Origin: an uncultured Aquimarina sp.
GTDB taxonomy: Bacteria > Bacteroidota > Bacteroidia > Flavobacteriales > Flavobacteriaceae
Assembly: GCA_947489195.1 (NCBI GenBank)
Contig: CANLCT010000043.1
Span: 1 to 36,232, forward strand
Length of the DNA: 36,232 nucleotides
Direction of reading: 5' to 3'
Positions within the stretch are counted from its first letter, which is position 1, and the number at the start of each line of letters is the position of its first letter. Positions 17,160 to 23,875 of this stretch are shown piece by piece. Below the pieces are notes generated by a model that was not told the origin of the DNA, did not search any database, and worked only from the letters and a program-made list of their open reading frames with translations. The position numbers and the translations under genes are program-made.

Positions 17160-17569
17160 TGATATTGAGAATTAATCAGCATACAATTTAGCATTATAAC
17201 ATCATTCAAAAAGCCTTTACAAACACCTTTTAACTTAACTTTTTGATCTTTCTTTAATTTTTTAGCAATTTTCAATTGACTTTTGGTCATATCGCACAAT
17301 ACACTAGAAGTACTTACTCCATTTAAAAAAACGGTAATTCTTCCATTTAAAAAGTTTACTTTTTTAACTACCCCTTCTACTTCAACAAGTTTACTTTTAT
17401 AAATAGTATTAGCTGCTACCTCATTAGTCACAAATAAATGCACTAATTGAGGTGCACTTATACTTTGGTTTTTACTTGTATCGTTTGAATTGATCCTAAA
17501 AAATAGGAAAACAACCACACTTAACGCGAGTAGTATTAACAGGTAAGGTATTTTAAAATAATTTTTCAT
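17156..17569 (-). CDS. Membrane-anchored OB-fold (tRNA_anti-like) protein
   Basis: The protein has 137 residues. Residues about 8-26 are a single hydrophobic segment (YLLILLALSVVVFLFFRINS), serving as a signal anchor. The rest resembles the OB-fold tRNA_anti-like domain: KLVEVEGVVKKVNF, then a strand with cysteine (SSVLCDMTKSQ), then KKLKKDQKVKLKGVCKGF. The family is common in Bacteroidota and its ligand is unknown; the topology here points to a periplasmic domain rather than a tRNA-binding role. It is the first gene of the OB-fold/YceI/barrel operon. Confidence 0.78.
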   Translation of the reverse strand: MKNYFKIPYLLILLALSVVVFLFFRINSNDTSKNQSISAPQLVHLFVTNEVAANTIYKSKLVEVEGVVKKVNFLNGRITVFLNGVSTSSVLCDMTKSQLKIAKKLKKDQKVKLKGVCKGFLNDVIMLNCMLINSQYQ

Positions 17570-17591
17570 TTACAATTTAAAAAAAGTCAAA

Positions 17592-17599
17592 CAAATTTA
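17592..17599 (-). promoter_or_regulatory. -7 promoter element of the OB-fold/YceI/barrel operon
   Basis: On the minus strand this is TAAATTTG, an exact TAnnTTTG match, 23 bases before the ATG. No clear -33 TTG is seen 17-19 bases further upstream. Confidence 0.45.
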
Positions 17600-17639
17600 C
17601 GCAGCCCTGTATTTAAAATACCTCATTCTAATAAAAGTG

Positions 17640-17728
17640 AACACGATATGAGAAAAAGATAATTCTCGATACAAAATTCTTACAAAATTTCACTCGAATT
17701 AACATCTTTTTCGCACCAAAATCACCCT
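17640..17728. repeat. Degenerate copy of the palindromic interspersed repeat
   Basis: The stretch matches the right half of the element at 21854-22030. Shared blocks are GAAAAAGA, TTCTCGA, ACAAAATTCTT, AATTTCACTCGAATT and CATCTTTTTC, ending in CAAAATCAC where the full copy has CAAACTCAC. The terminal inverted repeat is decayed and no left half is clear. It lies in the 345-base gap between the divergent OB-fold and LytTR genes; the rest of that gap is featureless. Confidence 0.6.
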
Positions 17729-17914
17729 TCTTTACACAATTTTCTTTCGAAAAATACTCGGATTGATAATTTTGGCTTTTAAATAAAAATATATCAAACC
17801 AACAATTAATCCCTTTAAATTTTACTAAGGCTTTGTTAAAAAATAGACTCATTTACCCAAAAGCACAACTAAATTGTACTTTAGTTTTTGACTAAAATAG
17901 CATTGGTTCATCAT

Positions 17915-19045
17915 ATGAGAAAAGATAAATTATACTTTTTAACCTTTATTTCAATAGCTGTTATTTTTTTAATTATCGCCTCGCTTGGTATTAATTATTT
18001 TGTAAAAATTAGTGTAAATCAATTGATCGAAGTACAATTGGAAGCTAGTAAAAGGGAAGCTAACGAAATTGCCACACTGGTAAATTACGAGTTTATTAGC
18101 GGCTTGGACAAAAATGTGATCACTCAAAATTTACAAAATACGCTGAATGGCACCAACAAGGGAACCTCATTTATTTCTGTATTTGACTGGTCGGGTAAAG
18201 CGGTATGCCACCCAGACATTACGCAAGTAAATCAAAAAGTAAATTCGAATCAAAGCTTACTCGAATCCTTAAAAGATGGTAGTAGCTTAAATAAATTATA
18301 TGACTTACTCATTCATCATAAAAAAAGTAAGGAAACAAATGCTACACAAGTCGAATCCGAAATTGTATATATTTCGCCCATAAAAAGCTCTGATTTAATA
18401 GTTGCAGCACACACTAATTTGGATAAAATGGTGACCCAAATCGTGAAATTAAAAAGACGCTACTATACCATATTTATTTTAATGGGTATATTAATTATTC
18501 TAGCTTCATTTTTTGCAGTGCGTTTTATAGGCAGTTATTATGAAAAACAATTAGAAACAAAAAACACTAATTTAGAAAGTGAACTTATCAACCTTTCCAA
18601 ACTAAATATGGATTTGGTGACTTACCAACAAAAAGTAGCTACCGAAATCAAAGAAGAAATCCAAAAGCCTATTCTTACAGCTTCAGAAATAACTGCTACT
18701 ACAGACACAAACAAAATAAGACTACTTACCTATGTTAGGAACGAATTGGTTCCTGTAGCTATCGATAGTATTGCATACATATATACCGAAAATACGATCA
18801 CTTATATTGTTTGTACCAATGGAAACAGATCTACCAGCAATTCCAGTTTAGATGAAATTTTTATTAACCTGCAACCTTCGCTATTTTTCAGGGCCAACCG
18901 TCAATTCATTATAAGTATTACTTCCATAAAAAAAATAATAAAATACGGAAATAGTCAACTCAAAATTTTGGTTGAAGATGCCGAGGTTGAAATCATTATT
19001 AGTAAACATAAAGCTGCTGAATTCAGAAAATGGCTCAATATTTAA
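17915..19045 (+). CDS. Membrane-bound LytTR-family transcription regulator with extracytoplasmic sensor
   Basis: I chose ATG 17915 (376 residues) because the longer frame starts at TTG 17888 and delays the first membrane helix. Residues about 7-30 form TM1. Residues 31-180 are an extracytoplasmic region with a dCache-like segment, FISVFDWSGKAVCHPD at about 86-101. TM2 is at about 184-204 and a coiled coil at 208-245. A C-terminal LytTR DNA-binding domain occupies about 270-376 (FFRANRQFIISI, SKHKAAEFRKWL). Sensing and DNA binding are thus in one polypeptide, with no histidine kinase or receiver domain. It lies directly upstream of the MACPF cassette on the same strand, separated by a terminator, so it is a candidate regulator of that cassette. 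Confidence 0.85.
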   Translation: MRKDKLYFLTFISIAVIFLIIASLGINYFVKISVNQLIEVQLEASKREANEIATLVNYEFISGLDKNVITQNLQNTLNGTNKGTSFISVFDWSGKAVCHPDITQVNQKVNSNQSLLESLKDGSSLNKLYDLLIHHKKSKETNATQVESEIVYISPIKSSDLIVAAHTNLDKMVTQIVKLKRRYYTIFILMGILIILASFFAVRFIGSYYEKQLETKNTNLESELINLSKLNMDLVTYQQKVATEIKEEIQKPILTASEITATTDTNKIRLLTYVRNELVPVAIDSIAYIYTENTITYIVCTNGNRSTSNSSLDEIFINLQPSLFFRANRQFIISITSIKKIIKYGNSQLKILVEDAEVEIIISKHKAAEFRKWLNI

Positions 19046-19075
19046 TTCTCTAGCCAAAATAACATAAACACTAAC

Positions 19076-19105
19076 AAAACAGCCGTTTATAGCTGTTTTC
19101 CCTTT
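19076..19105 (+). terminator. Intrinsic terminator after the LytTR gene
   Basis: AAAACAGC (19076-19083), an 8-base loop and GCTGTTTT (19092-19099), followed by a pyrimidine-rich tract. Confidence 0.7.
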
Positions 19106-19378
19106 CCCATTCACGGCTATTTTTTCTCTTTCACAGTCAGTTTTTCTCCTTCGCACAGGTTCTTGCTATTTCTGCTCAAAAGTGAACGTAATATTGTGAT
19201 ATCGAAAAGAAAAAAATAGCTCACATACATTATAAAAGTTGCTTTTTTCAATTTGATAACCGATCGGAATGTCATTTAAATCTGGTGTCTATTTCAATAA
19301 AATGAATTCAAACACTATTGCGCAAAAATGATTTGTAATGACAAAAAATACATGTTTAATCCTTTTAATATTTTAAAA
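19106..19378. other. Upstream region of the MACPF cassette
   Basis: The gap has no gene. Between about 19107 and 19175 it carries three loosely similar pyrimidine-rich units built around CAC-GG/CAG followed by TTTTTC (for example TTTCACAGTCAGTTTTTC). LytTR regulators bind short direct repeats, so these are possible sites, but the match is weak. AAAGTGAAC at about 19180 also occurs near the repeat at 17633. No exact TAnnTTTG promoter is seen. Confidence 0.3.
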
Positions 19379-20491
19379 ATGAACACATACGCATTTTATA
19401 ACGGAGGCACAAAATCAACAGCATACACATTTGATCCAAACACTACACTTGATAAAGTTCGAAACCAATTGGTTAGTGATCAATTTATACCCGCTGTTGA
19501 TGGCGAACAAAGCTTTCGGTTTGTCAATTACCAAAACACCGATTACGAACACGAAACCATGATTGTTGGCTCTAGCATTGAAATTTATCTGCCCTTAAAA
19601 GCCATAGTGGGTATTAATAACCAAATTTACTTGACAGATGTAAATAAAGTAAAAGACGTAGACCTTATCGGTTTTAGTACCGACTGGTGGTTTGACCGGT
19701 ACATGTCATGCAAAATGGTATTAAATACTCAGGACACAGAGGCCAGAAAATCCAACAACGGTAAATTTCAGCCCTTTATGCTAACCAACGTAAAAACTGC
19801 AAACCCTAACATACCCGGTATTTCCTTGGACAACGTGGTGATTTGTGAACAAGATAGTATTGTTCAATTTGATATTAGCTCATGGGCTGCTGCTGGCTAT
19901 GGATATCAAATTAAACCCGTAGGTTCCACTCCAATTAACAGCAGACCTTTATACATTACGTTTACCGATTGCCCTAACGGAGGAAGGTATGCAAGTACAG
20001 GTTTACGTCGTTACTATGCACCTGGCGAAAGTCAAAACGGAAGCACCATAAAAGTTGTAGCCACCGATAAGTTAAACTTAGGAGATGACACTTTAAACTA
20101 CATGAAGTTTTCATTAAAAACATGGAAAGTTAATAGTTATGAAAAACCTGCAGGCAAAAAACATACCTGTAACTTGCCTTTACCAGTACCCAAAGCAGTC
20201 GCTTCAAAATCAACAGATGAGTTTTCTGACTCAGACATTCCATACAGCAAACTGGTAAATGCCGATGAAACGGTTATTCCTGGAGGTACTATTGAACCCG
20301 GAACAACTACCCCTAGTGGCGATCAATCGAGTCAAACTATTGGTACAATTTACAATGTAAATGATAGTCAAGATTCTGCAAGTGTAATTGGCGAAGTTAT
20401 TTTTTATGTGTTTGTTTTTAAAACGAAAGAAGATGCCGACGCCGTATTTGGACAAATGAACAACATTGATCCAAGTATTTGGGAAGACTAA
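19379..20491 (+). CDS. Unrecognised partner protein sharing its N-terminal domain with the MACPF protein
   Basis: The protein has 370 residues from ATG 19379. In-frame ATGs at 19328 and 19352 would add 17 or 9 residues, but 19379 aligns with the start of the next gene's product. Residues about 1-90 (NTYAFYNGGTKSTAYTFDPN ... IEIYLPLKAIVGINNQIYLT) align with the N-terminal domain of the next protein. The middle is beta-rich with many aromatics (GFSTDWWFDRYMSCKMV, FTDCPNGGRY, LRRYYAPGES) and could be a binding fold. A Gly/Thr/Pro linker (about 285-310) precedes a short terminal domain (GEVIFYVFVFKTKEDADAVF). There is no signal peptide or membrane helix. It sits 80 bases before the MACPF gene on the same strand, probably one operon. 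I cannot name a family. Confidence 0.8.
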   Translation: MNTYAFYNGGTKSTAYTFDPNTTLDKVRNQLVSDQFIPAVDGEQSFRFVNYQNTDYEHETMIVGSSIEIYLPLKAIVGINNQIYLTDVNKVKDVDLIGFSTDWWFDRYMSCKMVLNTQDTEARKSNNGKFQPFMLTNVKTANPNIPGISLDNVVICEQDSIVQFDISSWAAAGYGYQIKPVGSTPINSRPLYITFTDCPNGGRYASTGLRRYYAPGESQNGSTIKVVATDKLNLGDDTLNYMKFSLKTWKVNSYEKPAGKKHTCNLPLPVPKAVASKSTDEFSDSDIPYSKLVNADETVIPGGTIEPGTTTPSGDQSSQTIGTIYNVNDSQDSASVIGEVIFYVFVFKTKEDADAVFGQMNNIDPSIWED

Positions 20492-20571
20492 AAAGCAATC
20501 CCTCCACACAAATTCATTCCATTTTTCGAGCAAAAAAATCAAGACTCGTATCACATTAAATTTTAGAAATT

Positions 20572-21846
20572 ATGGCAACTAAAAAAGCAAATACCACCAA
20601 ATTAATTATCATTCAAAAATCGGGAGTAGCTTCCATATCTTATTTGTTAGATACAGCAAATAATTTATCAGAAATTAGAACAACACTCACATCAGATGGG
20701 GCGTTAAATTTTATGAAACCAAATGATTATTTTTTGAATCAAGGAAGTAAAATTCCTTTTTCTGCAGAAGTATATGTCACATTAAACGATGTGCTAAACG
20801 GAGAGAACACCCTAGTTATTGGCACTCCCGAAGTTACTGATCCTTTAGATCCACAAGATGGGGTAGAACATTATAATGATTTAAGCGATGCCGAAAAGCA
20901 ATCCTTATTTAATAATATTGAAATTTTTAATGGACTTACTTTTTCGCCCGAAGCAGGTTTTGAAAAATCATTTAAAAAATTATTCACCTGGAAAAGCAAT
21001 AAATTTCCAAACGCAATAACTCCTAGAGTATTAACCGAAGTAAAGTATACCTCAGCGTTTTCAAAAGTAACGCATTCCTTACAAGAAACCAGTACCAATA
21101 GTGGTTCGGTTTCATTAAATACCCCTTATGGGGGAAGCGAGGCTGAGTTTAAGCATGAGCAAAGTAAAAGCACTTCGAGTACCGAAATTACCGAATACAT
21201 TACGGGTAAATATTTGGTTCGAAAAGTAGCCCTACAAATGGATTTATCAAATTATGAAAGTACCATCGAATTTAATGAAGCCATTGGCAACGCATTACAA
21301 AGCAGCACCGATAATGATTTTAAAACTTGCATAGCGGTATTAAAAGCATTAAACGACTATGGCTACTATGTACCCAAACAATTTAATGTTGGGGGTGCAC
21401 TTTTTACCAGCGACTCTACCACAATAAGCGAATACAGTGAATCGGAAACTAATATTCAAGAGTTTGGTGGCTCCTTTAAATCTGAATTTAATGGCATAGG
21501 CGGTGGTGCCTCATACAACAACGCACAAGGAAGCACACAAACCACTACCACATCAGATAAGTTTCAAATTACTTCTTTTTCGCAAGTAGGTGGACGTGCC
21601 GGTACATCTAATGATTTTGATGAGTGGGCAAAAACACTTGATAAAGCTATTTATTGGGGTATCGCTACTTTTGATGAAATGCTACCTTCAATCGCCTTAT
21701 TAAAAAATGCACAACATATGAATAGAGTGATTCAATTGTTTGATAAGTTTAATTCATATCCTGGCGTATTAGAAGTACAACCACATATCAATCTTTTGGA
21801 GTATGCCACCGCAACTCAAAATATTTTTAATCCGTGGGGAGTGTAA
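20572..21846 (+). CDS. MACPF/perforin-like pore-forming domain protein
   Basis: The protein has 424 residues. Residues about 8-85 are the domain shared with the preceding gene product. The MACPF signature follows at 263-275: YGYYVPKQFNVGG, with the exact spacing of the family motif Y-G-T-H-[FY]-x6-G-G. A Gly/Ser/Thr-rich segment (about 296-330, QEFGGSFKSEFNGIGGGASY and on) is consistent with a membrane-inserting hairpin region. Then come SFSQVGGRAG (335-344) and W352, W362 and LPSIALL, in the order seen in MACPF proteins. There is no signal peptide or lipobox, unlike the secreted Bacteroidales antimicrobial MACPF proteins. A pore-forming role is inferred from the fold; target and export route are unknown. 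A palindromic repeat begins 8 bases after the stop. Confidence 0.82.
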   Translation: MATKKANTTKLIIIQKSGVASISYLLDTANNLSEIRTTLTSDGALNFMKPNDYFLNQGSKIPFSAEVYVTLNDVLNGENTLVIGTPEVTDPLDPQDGVEHYNDLSDAEKQSLFNNIEIFNGLTFSPEAGFEKSFKKLFTWKSNKFPNAITPRVLTEVKYTSAFSKVTHSLQETSTNSGSVSLNTPYGGSEAEFKHEQSKSTSSTEITEYITGKYLVRKVALQMDLSNYESTIEFNEAIGNALQSSTDNDFKTCIAVLKALNDYGYYVPKQFNVGGALFTSDSTTISEYSESETNIQEFGGSFKSEFNGIGGGASYNNAQGSTQTTTTSDKFQITSFSQVGGRAGTSNDFDEWAKTLDKAIYWGIATFDEMLPSIALLKNAQHMNRVIQLFDKFNSYPGVLEVQPHINLLEYATATQNIFNPWGV

Positions 21847-21853
21847 ATTTAAG

Positions 21854-22030
21854 TTAACGTGAGTTTGCTCTAATTTTATTGAGGTGCTAAAATGGTTAAT
21901 TCGAATGATTTTCAATAGAAAATGGTATCGAAAAGAGAAAACTTAATACGAAAAAGAAGATTCTCGACACAAAATTCTTGCAGAATTTCACTCGAATTGG
22001 CATCTTTTTCTTGTATCAAACTCACGTTAA
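21854..22030. repeat. 177-bp palindromic element with 14-bp terminal inverted repeats (MITE-like)
   Basis: The ends are TTAACGTGAGTTTG (21854-21867) and its perfect inverse CAAACTCACGTTAA (22017-22030). The halves are imperfect inverted copies of one another: AATTCGAATGATTTTCAATA on the left against AATTCGAGTGAAATTCTGCA read from the right, then ATCGA against GTCGA. It codes for nothing. Related half copies lie at 17640-17728 and 36059-36155. TTAA at both ends could be a target duplication. It could also act as a terminator for the MACPF gene. Confidence 0.75.
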
Positions 22031-22278
22031 ATAATGCATATGCTCTTTAATTATTGAATTGTTATGAATTGAATAGTTGTGTTAAATAAAAACACTAATC
22101 TTTCTACAACAAAATTGTAGAAAAAATCCCCTATTACTCACAATAATCTACAGCATTTTTTATCAACAGCAACACAAACCACTGAAATACAGACATTAAT
22201 TATATTCAAAAAATACTGGCACAATTTTGTCACTAAGTGTAATACAAATTATTTTTTAAAACATAAAAACTCAAATAA
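22031..22278. promoter_or_regulatory. Leader/upstream region of the small secreted protein
   Basis: It contains a hairpin, TTTCTACAA (22101-22109), loop, TTGTAGAAA (22115-22123), followed by an A-run, and a second TCTACA at about 22149. No exact TAnnTTTG box was found. Its role (5' UTR structure or operator) is a guess. Confidence 0.35.
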
Positions 22279-22590
22279 ATGAAAAAGTCAATTTTATTAC
22301 CGGTAGTAGCATTAGGATTATTAATTTCAACACAAACAATGAATGCGCAAGAAACTACTGCTGAAGTAGCAGCTACTGAAACTGTAGCTCAAACTGATAT
22401 GGTTGTTGTTGCTGTTGATGATTTACCAGATGCTATTAAAGCTGCTGTTGCAAAAGATCATGCTGAAATGACAATAGCTGAAGCACACGCTGCTAAAGAT
22501 GGATCTAAATACAAATTAATATTAACTAAAGAAGGCAGCGAAGATACTACTGTACTTTGTGATGCTGAGGGAAATTGGATTACTGAATAA
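22279..22590 (+). CDS. Small secreted PepSY-like protein
   Basis: The protein has 103 residues. The signal peptide MKKSILLPVVALGLLISTQT ends near MNAQ. A low-complexity Ala/Glu/Thr segment (24-40) precedes one PepSY-like domain, starting DLPDAIKAAVAKDHAEMTIA and ending LCDAEGNWITE. Such short periplasmic proteins are abundant in Flavobacterium relatives and have no proven role; the domain is related in fold to beta-lactamase-inhibitor-like modules. It is monocistronic, preceded by a long leader and followed by a strong terminator, suggesting high expression. There is no obvious functional link to the MACPF cassette. Confidence 0.83.
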   Translation: MKKSILLPVVALGLLISTQTMNAQETTAEVAATETVAQTDMVVVAVDDLPDAIKAAVAKDHAEMTIAEAHAAKDGSKYKLILTKEGSEDTTVLCDAEGNWITE

Positions 22591-22638
22591 TATACTAGTT
22601 ATTGTAATCTCATCACAAATTTTGTTTAGTTAGTCATT

Positions 22639-22680
22639 AAAAGGAACATTTTACATCAAAAATGTTCCTTTTATTTTTTA
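22639..22680 (+). terminator. Intrinsic terminator
   Basis: AAAAGGAACATTTT (22639-22652) and AAAATGTTCCTTTT (22659-22672) form a 14-bp stem, followed by TATTTTTTA. Confidence 0.9.
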
Positions 22681-22995
22681 TACTTTCATAAAATACCAGA
22701 AAATATTCAATGAATTAAAATACTTTCAACCACTATTTTTTGAGTTATACTTACCATTCATTTCCAAATAGGTTGTAGGGTAATTTTTAAAACAGCAATT
22801 CAAACTTTACCTACTTTATTATTAGAACTTAGTATGAAGTTGTGATATACAATAAATACTAGCATTTTTTGATTTAAACGTAGCATTGTTATAATTAAAT
22901 TAAAAATACAACAGATAATATTTGTAAGCAGATTACAGACGGAATAGATTTTATAATGCATAAAGCAGTTTTATACCTGCTAAAAATAAAAACTC
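22681..22995. other. AT-rich intergenic gap, nothing recognised
   Basis: About 315 bases between the PepSY-like gene and the convergent CAP-domain gene. Only a weak hairpin (AGCAG/CTGCT, about 22963-22981) near the CAP gene's 3' end is visible, possibly its terminator. Confidence 0.4.
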
Positions 22996-23661
22996 TTAAT
23001 TTTTTCCAAAAATCTGAGTCCAATAACGTCCTGATTTTCCTATGCCCATTTCATTTACATTAGGATTTAACATATTTCTTCTATGTCCGGGGCTTTCTTT
23101 CCATAAATTAAATGTTTGCCTTGCTGTGTCTGATATCGCTATATTTTCACCAAAAGCGAAGCCTGAATAGTTTTCCTTTTTTGTACGCTCTCCAAAAGTT
23201 GATCCGTTTTGACCTGTATGGCTAAAATAACCATTGTCATTCATGTCTTTAGAATGTTTAAATGCAGCTGTATTTAACGCGCTATTCAAAACTACAGGAT
23301 CCACTCCCGACTCTTTTCTAAATTGATTTACCAATGCCAATATTTGCTGAGCTTCATTGTCATTTTCTGGCGGCGTGCTTACAACAGGGCTAGGCACAGG
23401 TGCTGGTGTAGTCGGCTTAGGTGTTGGTGTAACTGGCTTGGGGTTTGGCGTGGGTGCAGGATCCGCTTCGGGATCTTGATCAGGTTCCGAATCTGGTTTT
23501 TCAGGAACTTGCTGCCCTGTATCAGGAGCCTCAATAATAGGATCCTTTTTCGTGGTAAAATCCCCTTCTAAGGAATCTGTAGCACAAGAAATAAACATGC
23601 TTAATACAATAAGAAAAATCAATCTTAATTTGATAGCAGCAAGTAACTGAAAACGATTCAT
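22996..23661 (-). CDS. CAP-domain (SCP/PR1-like) lipoprotein with Pro-rich linker
   Basis: The protein has 221 residues. The N-terminal signal (about 10-25, LRLIFLIVLSMFIS) ends at a lipobox-like Cys26. A long Pro/Thr/Asp-rich linker (about 45-100, repeated PKPxTPxP) holds the domain away from the membrane. The CAP domain (about 103-221) has LVNQFRKESGVDPVVLNSAL, the histidine-containing HSKDMNDNGYFSHTG, FGENIA, and SPGHRRNMLNPNVNEMGIG. Bacterial CAP proteins of this type are extracytoplasmic and mostly of unknown activity, possibly metal- or lipid-binding. It stands alone, divergent from leuS. Confidence 0.88.
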   Translation of the reverse strand: MNRFQLLAAIKLRLIFLIVLSMFISCATDSLEGDFTTKKDPIIEAPDTGQQVPEKPDSEPDQDPEADPAPTPNPKPVTPTPKPTTPAPVPSPVVSTPPENDNEAQQILALVNQFRKESGVDPVVLNSALNTAAFKHSKDMNDNGYFSHTGQNGSTFGERTKKENYSGFAFGENIAISDTARQTFNLWKESPGHRRNMLNPNVNEMGIGKSGRYWTQIFGKN

Positions 23662-23771
23662 ATTTTAAGCAAATTAGTTGTCTCTTTAATTTTAACGAAA
23701 ATAACCAGATACCTAGTATTTATATTCGAATTTACTTACAATATGCTGTTTTATCATTTATTGTCGTTAAC

Positions 23772-23802
23772 CTTTCAACACCACCTAAAAATTGTAAATT
23801 TG
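23772..23802 (+). promoter_or_regulatory. Putative promoter of leuS
   Basis: TAAATTTG at 23795-23802 is an exact -7 match. TTTC at 23772-23775 sits 19 bases upstream in place of the expected TTTG/TTG. The start site would be about 65 bases before the ATG, leaving a leader with GAGGTATTAGACCCTC at 23834-23849, a small inverted repeat. Confidence 0.5.
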
Positions 23803-23875
23803 CAAAAAAATCAATTACCTCTAATAAATATCAATGAGGTATTAGACCCTCTTTGAGGGATTCAAAATTCAATCC

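Noticed and set aside
17628..17852. 74-residue open frame on the minus strand
   Set aside because: It runs through the degenerate repeat at 17640-17728, resembles no family, and lies in a divergent promoter region.
19180..19225. Possible fourth repeat copy (AAAGTGAAC and ATATCGAAAAGA)
   Set aside because: Only two short blocks match the repeat family, and neither the terminal repeat nor the core AATTCGAGTGA is present.
22101..22170. Similarity to 7387-7460 (hairpin, A-run, then CA-CAGCAAC), possibly a shared RNA element
   Set aside because: Only the hairpin plus about ten bases agree, the flanks do not align, and the downstream contexts differ; chance in AT-rich DNA is likely.
22217..22232. 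Sigma-54-like promoter TGGCAC...TTTGTCA upstream of the PepSY-like gene
   Set aside because: The spacing between the GG and the downstream dinucleotide is wrong and GC is replaced by GT/TC.
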